Source: Chloroflexi bacterium HGW-Chloroflexi-10
GTDB taxonomy: Bacteria > Chloroflexota > Anaerolineae > Anaerolineales > Anaerolineaceae
Direction of reading: 5' to 3'
DNA length: 64,000 nucleotides
NCBI GenBank assembly: GCA_002840755.1
Contig: PHBZ01000017.1
Coordinates: forward strand, 1 to 64,000
Under the pieces are notes generated by a model. It was not told the DNA's origin. It ran no database searches and was given only the letters and a program-made list of their open reading frames with translations. Below, one piece after another: positions 52,657 to 60,784 of this stretch; position 1 is the stretch's first letter; every line of letters starts with the position of its first letter. Made by a program: the position numbers and the translations under genes.

Positions 52657-52683
52657 TATAACAATATATAACATTATATAACA
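52657..52683 (+). repeat. Three TATAACA direct repeats, 10 bp apart
   Basis: TATAACA occurs at 52657-52663, 52667-52673 and 52677-52683, with exact 10-bp phasing. An inverted copy, TTGTTATA, overlaps the -10 box at 52631-52638. Phased repeats imply stacked protein binding on one DNA face. The excisionase-type HTH of the following gene is the most likely binder (inference). Confidence 0.6.
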
Positions 52684-52703
52684 AATGAAATTGAGCAACA
52701 TAG

Positions 52704-53441
52704 ATGGAAACCTACCTTACCACAAAACAAGTACAAGATCTTTTCAGGGTTGACCGAATTACAATTTATCGGATGCTCCAGGATGGGCGATTAAAAGGGG
52801 TAAAAATAGGCAACCAGTGGCGATTCCTGCAAAAAGAAGTCGAACGTGTGCTGGAAGGCGGTCAGGTTGTTGAAGAGGCTGAAGGCGAAACAATTTTTCC
52901 GATCCATTGTGTGCAAACCATTCAGGACTTATTCTCTTCCATAAGTTTATGCAGCGCGCTGGTAGTTGATCAGGAAGGAAACACAGTGACCGAAACCAGC
53001 CGTCCGTGTTTTTTTTGTGAATTGATCCAATCTTCGGAAAATGGTTTGGCGGCCTGCCGTGCTTCCTGGAAAGCAGCATTAACGCAAGCAAAAGATAATA
53101 ACCGGGTGTTTACCTGCCATGCCGGTTTGAATTATATGGGAGCCGCGGTTATCAGTCAAAATAAGCTGGTGGGTATGTTCCTGGCAGGGCAGTTCTACGC
53201 TCAGCCTTCCGAGCCAATTGAGCAGAGTGAGCGGATTCGTAGATTAGCAAAAATGTTCGGCTTAAATGAAAAAGAACTTATGGATGCAGTTAAGGATGTT
53301 CCATTATTTAGCGGCGAACAGCTTAGCCATTTATTACAGCAGCCTACGGCGGCTGCCAGAGCCATTGAAAGTATATTGACTCAACGCACGGCTTTTGTGC
53401 AACGTTTACAACAAATTGCCAATCTAACTCAAAATTTGTAG
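52704..53441 (+). CDS. Regulator with excisionase-type HTH and PocR sensory domain
   Basis: 245 residues. Residues 1-50 form a MerR/excisionase-like helix-turn-helix (LTTKQVQDLFRVDRITIYRMLQDGRLKGVKIGNQWRF in parts). Residues about 63-205 form a PocR domain, with its conserved cysteines at 83, 102, 105, 118 and 138 (PCFFC, AACRAS, TCHAGL) and GAAVISQNKLVGMFLAGQF. PocR domains bind small ligands such as 1,2-propanediol in PocR, and related ones may use the cysteines. A short coiled coil ends the protein. It starts 8 bases before the SQR-like gene's ATG ends the spacing, so it is likely co-transcribed with the sulfur genes and controls them (inference). Confidence 0.82.
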   Translation: METYLTTKQVQDLFRVDRITIYRMLQDGRLKGVKIGNQWRFLQKEVERVLEGGQVVEEAEGETIFPIHCVQTIQDLFSSISLCSALVVDQEGNTVTETSRPCFFCELIQSSENGLAACRASWKAALTQAKDNNRVFTCHAGLNYMGAAVISQNKLVGMFLAGQFYAQPSEPIEQSERIRRLAKMFGLNEKELMDAVKDVPLFSGEQLSHLLQQPTAAARAIESILTQRTAFVQRLQQIANLTQNL

Positions 53442-53449
53442 GAGTTACT

Positions 53450-54688
53450 ATGAAAAAAATTGTTATTCTGGGTGCCGGAACTGCCGGTACGATGGTGGCT
53501 AATCGCCTTTCACGTATGATGGATATGAACCAATGGCAGATTACCATTGTGGATGAGAATCCGATACATTATTACCAGGCTGGCTATCTTTTTATCCCGT
53601 TTGGAATGTATACAGAGAAAGACGTTGTAGAACCGAAGAAGAAATATATTCCTAAATCAGTCAAATTGATTGAAGCCAGGATTGAAATGATCGAACCAGA
53701 AAACAATAAGGTGCGCCTTAATAATGCCACCGTTCTGGATTACGATTACCTGATTGTTGCCACAGGCGTGGATATTTATCCCGAAGAAACTCCCGGTATG
53801 GCAGAACATGAATGGGGTAAATCGGTTCATTCCTTCTATACACTTGATTCTGCTCTAAAACTAACCGAATCTCTGCGGAATTTTAAAGGTGGGCGGTTGG
53901 TTGTCAATGTTGTGGAAAACCCGATCAAATGCCCAGTTGCGCCAATGGAGTTCCTGATGCTGGCGGACTGGTGGCTGCAGAAAAAGGGTTTGCGTGACCG
54001 GACTGAACTGGTGTACGCCACCCCGTTATCCGGCGCATTCACCAAACCGATTGCTTCCAAGTTGATTGGTGATATTTTGAGTGAGAAAGACATTAAAGTT
54101 GAAGCCGATTATTATATTGAACGGGTTGAACCGGATGCGAAAAAGATTGTCTCATACGATGAGCGTGAATTGGAGTATGATTTGCTCGTGACAGTACCTT
54201 TGAATAAAGGTGCCGAGGTAATCGGAAAATCCGGTCTGGGTGATTCCTTGAACTTTGTTGCTGTCAATAAACATACGTTCTTAGCGGATAAGTTTGCCAA
54301 TATCTTTGTGCTGGGAGATGCAGCCAATGTGCCGACCTCCAAAGCTGGTTCAGTAGCACATTATGCAATTGATCTGTTCGGTGAGAATTTTGTCGATTAC
54401 GTTGAAGGCAAAACTATGCACAACAGCTTTGATGGGCATGCCAATTGTTTTATTGAATCAGGGTATGGAAAAGGCGTTTTGCTCGATTTTAATTACGAGC
54501 AAGAACCTTTGCCAGGTCGTTACCCTGTACCGGGGGTAGGTCCCTTCTCTTTGTTGCAAGAGAGCCCCTTCAACCATATGGGAAAGATGTTTTTCCGCTG
54601 GATGTATTGGAACATTCTGATGCGTGGACAAAAGATACCTTTGCCCGCCAATATGACAATGGCTGGTAAATGGCAGGTTGAGGCTTAA
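53450..54688 (+). CDS. Sulfide:quinone-oxidoreductase-like FAD flavoprotein
   Basis: 412 residues. N-terminal dinucleotide fold GAGTAGT (about 8-14), acidic Asp at the end of strand 2 (TIVDEN), the central region PIKCPVAPMEF with Cys161, and the FAD-binding GDAANVPTSKAGSVAH (about 289-304). A second conserved Cys333 lies in ANCFIESG. The SQR family oxidises sulfide with two or three cysteines; here two are present, corresponding to the SQR Cys160/356 positions, and the first Cys (about 128) is absent. So it may act on persulfide or another thiol rather than free sulfide. AGGAG lies upstream; it is followed by a DsrC-like and a DsrE2 gene, pointing to a sulfur-transfer unit. Confidence 0.85.
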   Translation: MKKIVILGAGTAGTMVANRLSRMMDMNQWQITIVDENPIHYYQAGYLFIPFGMYTEKDVVEPKKKYIPKSVKLIEARIEMIEPENNKVRLNNATVLDYDYLIVATGVDIYPEETPGMAEHEWGKSVHSFYTLDSALKLTESLRNFKGGRLVVNVVENPIKCPVAPMEFLMLADWWLQKKGLRDRTELVYATPLSGAFTKPIASKLIGDILSEKDIKVEADYYIERVEPDAKKIVSYDERELEYDLLVTVPLNKGAEVIGKSGLGDSLNFVAVNKHTFLADKFANIFVLGDAANVPTSKAGSVAHYAIDLFGENFVDYVEGKTMHNSFDGHANCFIESGYGKGVLLDFNYEQEPLPGRYPVPGVGPFSLLQESPFNHMGKMFFRWMYWNILMRGQKIPLPANMTMAGKWQVEA

Positions 54689-54689
54689 C

Positions 54690-54708
54690 CACCCGCATCT
54701 TGTGGGTG
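54690..54708 (+). promoter_or_regulatory. Intercistronic stem-loop between SQR-like and DsrC-like genes
   Basis: CACCCGC and GTGGGTG around ATCTT (7 pairs, one G-U) starting 2 bases after the SQR-like stop. No T-run follows. It may raise the level of the small DsrC-like protein over the flavoprotein. Confidence 0.45.
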
Positions 54709-54758
54709 ATAAAAATAATTACATAAAAATCGCAATAAAAGGATATGGAGAATAAAAT

Positions 54759-55076
54759 ATGGCTACCCGTGAAATTGCAGGAAAAACTGTAAGTGTAAAT
54801 GAAGAAGGTTTCTTATCTAACCCGGCCGAATGGACCAAAGAGATTGCTGTTGAACTGGCTAAAGAAGAAGGAATTGCCGAATTAACCGCAGCTCATTGGA
54901 CGGTGATTGATTTTGCCCGCCAGAGCGCCGGTGCCTCTGGCAGCGCGCCTACCTTACGCACCATTACCAGCGGTTCAGGTGTTTCCACCAAGGATCTATT
55001 CGCGCTTTTCCCGAAGGGACCGGCGAAAAAAGTGGCAAAAGTTGCCGGTCTGGGCAAACCCGAAGGTTGTGTCTGA
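54759..55076 (+). CDS. DsrC/TusE-family sulfur carrier (single C-terminal Cys)
   Basis: 105 residues. The family fold is recognisable from VNEEGFLSNPAEWTKEIAVELAKEEGI (in part), and the C-terminus is LGKPEGCV: penultimate Cys104 is the sulfur carrier residue (CysA). DsrC has a second Cys about ten residues earlier; this protein lacks it, as TusE does, so it would carry a persulfide but not make the intramolecular trisulfide of dissimilatory DsrC. GGAG precedes the ATG. It lies between an SQR-like flavoprotein and DsrE2, which suggests it accepts sulfur from one and passes it to the other. Confidence 0.85.
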   Translation: MATREIAGKTVSVNEEGFLSNPAEWTKEIAVELAKEEGIAELTAAHWTVIDFARQSAGASGSAPTLRTITSGSGVSTKDLFALFPKGPAKKVAKVAGLGKPEGCV

Positions 55077-55095
55077 GATTTAAGGAGAGATTATT

Positions 55096-55596
55096 ATGAG
55101 CGAAAATCGAAAAATTGCATTTATTTGTTCCAAAGGAAATCTGGATATGGCTTACCCGGCTTTAATTATGGGTTGGGCTGCGATGGGAAACGGCGTTGAC
55201 GTGACCCTTTTCTTCACCTTTTGGGGTATGGATTTGATCAATAAGAACCGTGTAGATCATTTGGAGCTAGCGCCTGTAGGCAATACCAGCATGAAGATGA
55301 GCATGATGGGCGTGAAAACCGGTAATTTAGGTATTCCGAATATTATGGGTGTTCTACCGGGTATGACAGCTTTTGCTTCCAAATTGATGCGGGACAAAAT
55401 TGCCGATTTACAGGTACCGCCGGTGCGCGAATTTATTCAGATGATGGTGGATGGCGGCGCGAAGCTATATGCCTGTAAGATGTCTGTGGATATGATGGAT
55501 TTGAAAAAAGAAGATTTCGTAGAGGGTGTAGAAGATATCGTCACTGCAGCGGATTTTATTGACATGACTGACGGTGCGCAAATCATTTTTATCTAG
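55096..55596 (+). CDS. DsrE2-family sulfurtransferase-like protein
   Basis: 166 residues. Features of DsrE2 are KIAFICSKGNLDMAYPALIMGWAAMG near the N-terminus, and GAKLYACKMSVDMM with Cys127 as the likely sulfur-binding residue. Hydrophobic stretches (ALIMGWAAMG, VDVTLFFTFWGMDL) suggest membrane association, as noted for other DsrE2 proteins. GGAGAG precedes the ATG by 6 bases. It ends the operon and is followed by a terminator. Confidence 0.85.
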   Translation: MSENRKIAFICSKGNLDMAYPALIMGWAAMGNGVDVTLFFTFWGMDLINKNRVDHLELAPVGNTSMKMSMMGVKTGNLGIPNIMGVLPGMTAFASKLMRDKIADLQVPPVREFIQMMVDGGAKLYACKMSVDMMDLKKEDFVEGVEDIVTAADFIDMTDGAQIIFI

Positions 55597-55622
55597 ATTA
55601 ACAGATTTTTATAAGGATTATT

Positions 55623-55657
55623 AATTGCCGGGAGATTGCCTATCCCGGCAATTTTTA
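55623..55657 (+). terminator. Terminator of the sulfur-transfer operon
   Basis: AATTGCCGGGA and its complement TCCCGGCAATT (11 bp) around nine bases, followed by TTTTTA. It lies 26 bases after the DsrE2 stop. Confidence 0.9.
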
Positions 55658-55692
55658 TGAAAACCACCGGGATAAGCGTTATTTTGGTGAGT

Positions 55693-56589
55693 TTATGTTT
55701 GGGAAGCTAACAACTGGTTAAGGATTTCGTTATTTTCAGGCACCAGCGTAAGCTGGCTTTTGCCTTCGAGGATTTTCTGGGTCTCCAGGATCTCAAACAT
55801 TGCGTTAGCGACCTCGCTATCGGCAGTGATGGCTTGCATGGCCTGCCCGACAATGCGTGGGCGAATAGCAGCCGCTTTGGCGAATTCAATGGCTGCCTGA
55901 CGTTCGGCTGTACTGGTGATGATATTTACCTGGTTCGCACCATCCTGTTTGATGGCTGAGGTTACCTGGCGCAGACGGTTAACCACTTTGGCTTCAATCT
56001 GGTGGATCATACCCACATCGCGGAAGTGCACTTTGCGAATATAGATAGAACCTAACTTATAACCCCATTCATGCGAGCGCGGAGAAACTTCTTCACGGAC
56101 GGTGCGGCTCATGTAATGGCGATTAACCAGCATTGCATCCAATGGCATATTACTCAAAGAACGTACTACTGCATTGGAAACATTGGCAGCCAGTGAACCG
56201 CGCGGGTCTGCATTCTTAAAGAGGTAGTTTACTGGTTCACTGATATACATTTCATACCAGATGCCCACACCCATGGGTGCACCTTCCTCAGAGTTGACCG
56301 GATTGCTACGCAAATATTGCTGATCCATGCGCATATCCAGAGTCTTGCAACTGCCCAGCCAATTGACCAAAAAAGCACGCAACCCTAATTTAAAAGGGAG
56401 AATATGTAAACCAGGTTCACGCAGGATGCCGATCACTTTTCCAAATAAAATAAACACCTGGCAGGTGCCTTCCCGTACGATTGTGTATAACCCTAACCGC
56501 CGTAAAAAGAAAAAACCTATCGGAACAACAATCCACATTGCAAAGAAGGTAATCACTGCAGCTAACAAAAATCCAAGAAAGTTTTCCAT
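55693..56589 (-). CDS. SPFH (band 7) domain membrane protein, second of a pair
   Basis: 298 residues. An N-terminal membrane helix (about 8-30) precedes an SPFH/prohibitin-like domain (about 30-225) and a helical C-terminal region with an Ala/Glu-rich repeat (AAIRPRIVGQAMQAITADSE in part). The domain contains LRAFLVNWLGSCKTLDM, RSLSNMPLDAMLVNRHYMSRTV and HEWGYKLGSIYIRKVHF. Such proteins form scaffolds or protease-regulating complexes like HflK-HflC. Its ATG overlaps the upstream gene's stop (TAATG), so it is co-translated with the paralog. It acts at the inner membrane. Confidence 0.85.
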   Translation of the reverse strand: MENFLGFLLAAVITFFAMWIVVPIGFFFLRRLGLYTIVREGTCQVFILFGKVIGILREPGLHILPFKLGLRAFLVNWLGSCKTLDMRMDQQYLRSNPVNSEEGAPMGVGIWYEMYISEPVNYLFKNADPRGSLAANVSNAVVRSLSNMPLDAMLVNRHYMSRTVREEVSPRSHEWGYKLGSIYIRKVHFRDVGMIHQIEAKVVNRLRQVTSAIKQDGANQVNIITSTAERQAAIEFAKAAAIRPRIVGQAMQAITADSEVANAMFEILETQKILEGKSQLTLVPENNEILNQLLASQT

Positions 56590-57566
56590 TATTTCACCTC
56601 ACGGATGATGCGTTGAGCATGGGTATATAAGCGCAGGCGCACATTACGTAAATATGCTTCCAGAGCGTCCGGTCCGTTTTTGCGCAGTAATTGCAATTGT
56701 TCGGCCAGCGCGGTTAATGGTTCAACCTCTGCCTGGGCATTGAGTGTTTCAATTTCTACAGCACGTCTGGATTGCACAATCTTCTGATCAGCAGCTGCCT
56801 GCGCCAGACTAATATCCGAAGATACCTGGTTGTGAGCCGTGTTGATGGCGGCGAGAGCAGATTCCACTTCCGCTGGCGGGTCGATTCCAGTGATGAGTGA
56901 GGCATCCAGAATAATGCCGTAACGCGCCGCAGAGGAAGCACATTCGCGTTCCATGTGTTCATTCAAATCGCGAAGATTTTTGCGCAAGTCATTAATAGAT
57001 ACGCCAGTAACGATGCTCATCTCCCCTCCACGGGCAGCGTCTGCCGTTGGGGCTTCAAAACTGGCAATGCGTTCACGCAGGACCGAAACGAAATAACCCA
57101 TGACATGTGAAATGGGGTGCTTGACACCGAACAGATAGGCATACAGGTTGCTTTCTGCTACCCGGTAACGGATTTGTCCATTCAGACCAGTATTAAGCTG
57201 ATCTTTCGTTACCGCCTCCAGGATAGTGCCTCCCATGTTGGCCTGGGGATCTTCCACATCCTGTGCCATATTGATGGTTTGTGTAGCAATGGATACTTTA
57301 TAAATTCGCTCCCAGGGCCATTTAAAATATGGTCCACCCGGTGGTATAACACGCACCATCGGATAGTTGTAACGCAATTTGTGCTCTTCGGTCAGAAATT
57401 CTCCAATGGGAGAGTTGGCGGTAGTTGTATCGCCTACGCGTTCTGCCCGTCCAAAAATAGTTTTCACCGCGCGTTCATTTTGATCCACGGTGTATAATGC
57501 TGACAATCCGTAACGAATCACGAACCAAACAGCAAAACCTATAAGCATACCGAACAATATATTCAT
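56589..57566 (-). CDS. SPFH (band 7) domain membrane protein, first of a pair
   Basis: 325 residues. One membrane helix (about 1-26) precedes the SPFH domain (about 27-220), starting with YTVDQNERAVKTIFGRA, the typical opening of HflK/stomatin proteins. It includes QIRYRVAESNLYAYLFGVKHPISHV. A helical tail follows (SSDISLAQAAADQKIVQSRRAVEIETLNAQAE in part). The two adjacent genes resemble an HflK/HflC-like heterocomplex but no FtsH gene is nearby. AGGAGCC precedes the ATG. Confidence 0.85.
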   Translation of the reverse strand: MNILFGMLIGFAVWFVIRYGLSALYTVDQNERAVKTIFGRAERVGDTTTANSPIGEFLTEEHKLRYNYPMVRVIPPGGPYFKWPWERIYKVSIATQTINMAQDVEDPQANMGGTILEAVTKDQLNTGLNGQIRYRVAESNLYAYLFGVKHPISHVMGYFVSVLRERIASFEAPTADAARGGEMSIVTGVSINDLRKNLRDLNEHMERECASSAARYGIILDASLITGIDPPAEVESALAAINTAHNQVSSDISLAQAAADQKIVQSRRAVEIETLNAQAEVEPLTALAEQLQLLRKNGPDALEAYLRNVRLRLYTHAQRIIREVK

Positions 57567-57924
57567 AACTCAGGCTCCTTTTCTTATTCAACTCAGGTGG
57601 TTTAACCCTGGATTGTTTAACCATTAATGAATTTAGAAGAACAACTCATGAAATAAAAGCAATTAATATTAGTATAACAATTCGGAATAAAATCAAGGTA
57701 AGATCGTGTAGAGTAGAAACTTAGAAAAATTACGCCGGATTGTAAAGAGAATAATAATTCTTTTTACCATTTTATGGTTAACGATTCTTTAAATCAGTAT
57801 GCCCTGATATACTTACAAAAAATAATCAGTCAGGGTTGTATCTGGGTTATCCAGGTTGAAAATATTAGAAAAACAATCTTTTTCTCCAAAGTGAAACAAC
57901 CAGGCTGATTTTAACAGGAGGAAT
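57567..57924. other. Divergent intergenic region
   Basis: 358 bases without a gene between the SPFH pair and the P-loop kinase. Seen: two GTTTAACC copies (57600-57607 and 57615-57622), a hairpin ACCAT-TTT-ATGGT near 57767, and A/T-rich tracts. On the minus strand, TATACT near 57675 may serve the SPFH pair. No RNA gene is recognised. Confidence 0.35.
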
Positions 57925-58539
57925 ATGTTTCTAACATTGGTTGGAATGTCCGGAATAGGAAAAACATACTGGTCTCAAAAAATTGCAGCGTTTGGATTCA
58001 AGCGGTTTGGTTGTGATGATCTCATATCTGACCGGTTGGCAATGCAAGAAGGGGTAGCTGCAGCAGATTTCCCGATGCACCAATGGGTAGGTTATCCATA
58101 CGAAGAACAGCATGCCTCCCGTGCTAAACGATATTTGGAAACAGAAATTGAGATGATGCAAGAAGTTTTGGAATATCTTTCCAAAGCGAATTCAGATGAG
58201 AATATTGTTATTGATACGACCGGTAGTTTCATCTATACGCCTTCCGGAGTGATTCAGGCATTGTGCCGGTTGACAAAGGTGGTTTACCTGGATACCACAG
58301 CAGCGGATCATCAGAGAATGCTGCAAGCTTATCTGGAAAAACCGGTAGCGGTATTGTGGAATGGCTTGTTTCAACCGATTGATGGAGAAGCCTTGGAGCA
58401 AACTTTTGCCCGCTGTTATCCTAATTTATTAATCTCTCGCGAACATCTATATCGAAAAATCAGTGATGTCATTCTTCCACCTGAAATTCATCGTTTTCCG
58501 GCATTGAGCACAGAGGACTTCTTAAAGGCAGTTCAGTAA
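57925..58539 (+). CDS. P-loop kinase, shikimate-kinase-like
   Basis: 204 residues. Walker A GMSGIGKT (7-14) and an Asp in the CDDL segment (about 30) point to a small-molecule kinase of the nucleoside/shikimate kinase fold, followed by IVIDTTGSFIY (about 93-103) as a Walker B-like strand. The lid region is not typical of shikimate kinase, and neighbours do not point to aromatic synthesis, so the substrate is unknown. AGGAGG precedes the ATG. The next gene, 58 bases on, encodes a DegT-like enzyme and is probably in the same transcript. Confidence 0.75.
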   Translation: MFLTLVGMSGIGKTYWSQKIAAFGFKRFGCDDLISDRLAMQEGVAAADFPMHQWVGYPYEEQHASRAKRYLETEIEMMQEVLEYLSKANSDENIVIDTTGSFIYTPSGVIQALCRLTKVVYLDTTAADHQRMLQAYLEKPVAVLWNGLFQPIDGEALEQTFARCYPNLLISREHLYRKISDVILPPEIHRFPALSTEDFLKAVQ

Positions 58540-58597
58540 AGATAATAAATGAAATCAGAGATATTGGAAAATTGGATAGAAATTTAAGGTAAACCAC

Positions 58598-59668
58598 ATG
58601 TTTGTTGGCGGTGAATTTTTTTCTGATACTCGTTGGGTGACAGACCATCCAATGATTTCGACGCAGGGTATGTATTTTCTCAATGGGGGCAGGGCGTGCC
58701 TGATGCTGATTTGTGATTATCTATTGGATCACGGCATTGATCAGATTTTATTGCCATCGTATTTATGCCCATCTATTCTCCAAATTTTGGAACGCCAGGG
58801 TTTGCTGTATGATTTCTATCCGGTTAAAGAGGACCTTTCCATTGATTTGCAGAGCCTAACACGTAAGGCGGAGAGTTATCGGGCGATCTATTTGTTGAAT
58901 TATTTTGGTTTTAAGCATAATCCCGAGACCCTGGATTTTTTGAAGAGACTTCAGCGAAATGGAATTCTGGTGGTGGAAGATAACGCCCAAACAGGATTTT
59001 CAGATGACATGATGGGCGATTTTGTTTTTAATAGTATGCGTAAGTTGTCTGCTTTCGATGGTGGTTATCTGATCACACAGAAAGATATAAACCCGTATTT
59101 TGCAAAATATCTTGGCCGCCCCAACAGGCGACTGGCGATGATCCGGGATTATCGTCAGCGTTTGCTTGATTATCTGGTGAATGGTCAAGGAGATCACGGT
59201 GAATTGGAACGGTTATTTTACCTTGCGGAAACTGCATATGAAACAGATGAGGTGGTATTTGGAAATATCGAGGAGCGGGAGGCGATAGAACATCTGGATT
59301 GGCCTGGGATTAAACAGAAACGACGCGATAATTTTGAATATCTTTTGGGGCTAATCTTGGATATGCCAGAAATTGTGCCGATCTTTCCGACTCTACAGAC
59401 AGATAATATGCCCCTGGGACTGCCGGTTTATGTTACCGGCATTGCACGTGACCTGTTAAACGATACACTTAGCCATGCCGGAATAGGCCTGACTATTCAT
59501 TGGGAGGAGATTCTCAGCTACCCTGGTATGCAAAGCAATCTTCTGGCATTGGACATGGCCAAGCGTATGTTGACACTTACTATTGATCAACGCTTTGGTC
59601 ACAAACACATGGATTACCTTGCCGCAAACTTATTCAGAGCTATTAAAACCATTAAAATCACCGGTTAA
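58598..59668 (+). CDS. DegT/DnrJ/EryC1-like PLP-fold protein
   Basis: 356 residues. The fold is suggested by FLNGGRACLMLICDYLLDHGIDQILLPSYLCPS (start of the PLP domain), Asp in VVEDNAQTGF (binding the pyridine nitrogen) and Lys in SMRKLSAFDGG (about 146-156), the expected Schiff-base lysine. The short version and the S-x-R-K motif resemble sugar-aminotransferase relatives involved in surface-glycan synthesis. The enzyme could transfer an amino group to a nucleotide sugar; this is inference. No sugar-nucleotide genes are nearby. AAGGT lies 9 bases before the ATG. Confidence 0.72.
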   Translation: MFVGGEFFSDTRWVTDHPMISTQGMYFLNGGRACLMLICDYLLDHGIDQILLPSYLCPSILQILERQGLLYDFYPVKEDLSIDLQSLTRKAESYRAIYLLNYFGFKHNPETLDFLKRLQRNGILVVEDNAQTGFSDDMMGDFVFNSMRKLSAFDGGYLITQKDINPYFAKYLGRPNRRLAMIRDYRQRLLDYLVNGQGDHGELERLFYLAETAYETDEVVFGNIEEREAIEHLDWPGIKQKRRDNFEYLLGLILDMPEIVPIFPTLQTDNMPLGLPVYVTGIARDLLNDTLSHAGIGLTIHWEEILSYPGMQSNLLALDMAKRMLTLTIDQRFGHKHMDYLAANLFRAIKTIKITG

Positions 59669-59842
59669 ATAGTTTTTGAGCCGCGTTATTAAATTTATTT
59701 TCCATTTTCGAATTGGGTGATTCTCCGGTATAATTACATTTTTTCCCGGACGGAAATTTTTTTATTAATGCGTATTTTTTCCGCACTTTCAATTTTCCAT
59801 TGGGGTATAACCAATATTTTTATTTGAAAAGGATTTCAGAAC

Positions 59843-60784
59843 TTGCATCAAAAAACGAAGCTTATTTATAACCCCTTTGCCGGAAAAGGAAATGCAGAAA
59901 AATTATTACCAAAGGTTCAGGCTTTACTGCTGGAGCGTAATTTTGATTATGATCTGGTACTTACCGAAGGACCTGGCCATGCGAATATTCTGGCGCAGCA
60001 ATTTGCACGGGAAGGCTGCAAACTACTGGTTGTAGCCGGTGGTGATGGGACGGTTAATGAGGTCATAAATGGATTAATGCAATCCGGCACCAATGGGAAT
60101 GGACGTCCAGTTATGGCGGTATTACCGGTTGGCCGCGGCAATGATTTTTCTTTTGGTATGGATATCCCTCAGGATTTGCAGCAAGCCTGTGATGTGTTGG
60201 TTCAGGGAAAACAGCGATGTATTGATGTTGGGCATGTTGCCGGTGGCGATTATCCTCAGGGACGCTATTTTGGAAATGGTGTTGGTTTGGGGTTTGATAC
60301 AGTAGTTGGGTTTGAAGCAGCCAAGATTAAATGGCTGCATGGAGCTGCTTCATATCTGGTGGCATTGATCCGAACCATTTTTTTGTTCGCACATGCTCCT
60401 GTTTTTGAAGTGGTGACGGACGATGAGACAATTCAGCAACCTTTTCTGATGGTTTCGGTGATGAATGGACGGCGCATGGGCGGATCATTTCATATGGCGC
60501 CGGAGGGAAACCCGGGAGATGGCGTGTTTGATCTTTGTCTGGCAGGTCAGGTGCGCCAAAGCCGCATTTTACCTCTAGCATTAAAATTTATCAGCGGTAC
60601 ACAAAAAGAACACCCAGCGGTGCGGATGGTGCGCTCCCGCCAGGTTACCATTCGAGCAATTGAAGGCGGCATTCCCGCCCATGCAGATGGAGAAACGATT
60701 TGTACTGCAGGTACGTCTCTGACGATTAAGATTTTCCCGGATGCATTGGAAGTGATTTCACAAAATACAGGGTTGCCATCATGA
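59843..60784 (+). CDS. Diacylglycerol/lipid kinase (YegS/DgkB-like)
   Basis: 313 residues starting at TTG 59843 behind AAAAGGA. The family opening KLIYNPFAGKG (about 6-16) and the ATP-binding GGDGTVNEVINGL (about 66-78), then LPVGRGNDFS, are typical of DAGK_cat enzymes. Residues about 140-310 form the C-terminal beta domain with HADGE near the end. It phosphorylates diacylglycerol or a related lipid at the inner membrane. The stop overlaps the start of the acyltransferase gene (ATGA), so the pair works on phosphatidic acid formation or recycling. Confidence 0.9.
   Translation: MHQKTKLIYNPFAGKGNAEKLLPKVQALLLERNFDYDLVLTEGPGHANILAQQFAREGCKLLVVAGGDGTVNEVINGLMQSGTNGNGRPVMAVLPVGRGNDFSFGMDIPQDLQQACDVLVQGKQRCIDVGHVAGGDYPQGRYFGNGVGLGFDTVVGFEAAKIKWLHGAASYLVALIRTIFLFAHAPVFEVVTDDETIQQPFLMVSVMNGRRMGGSFHMAPEGNPGDGVFDLCLAGQVRQSRILPLALKFISGTQKEHPAVRMVRSRQVTIRAIEGGIPAHADGETICTAGTSLTIKIFPDALEVISQNTGLPS

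Noticed and set aside
52657..52683. Phased TATAACA repeats as a CRISPR array or phage attachment site
   Set aside because: The repeats are 7 bp with 3-bp gaps and no spacers, and no integrase lies nearby; an operator is the simpler reading.
55693..57566. SPFH pair as true HflK and HflC
   Set aside because: The pair layout is similar, but no FtsH or hfq-hflX context is present and the sequences are only generally SPFH-like, so no gene symbols were given.
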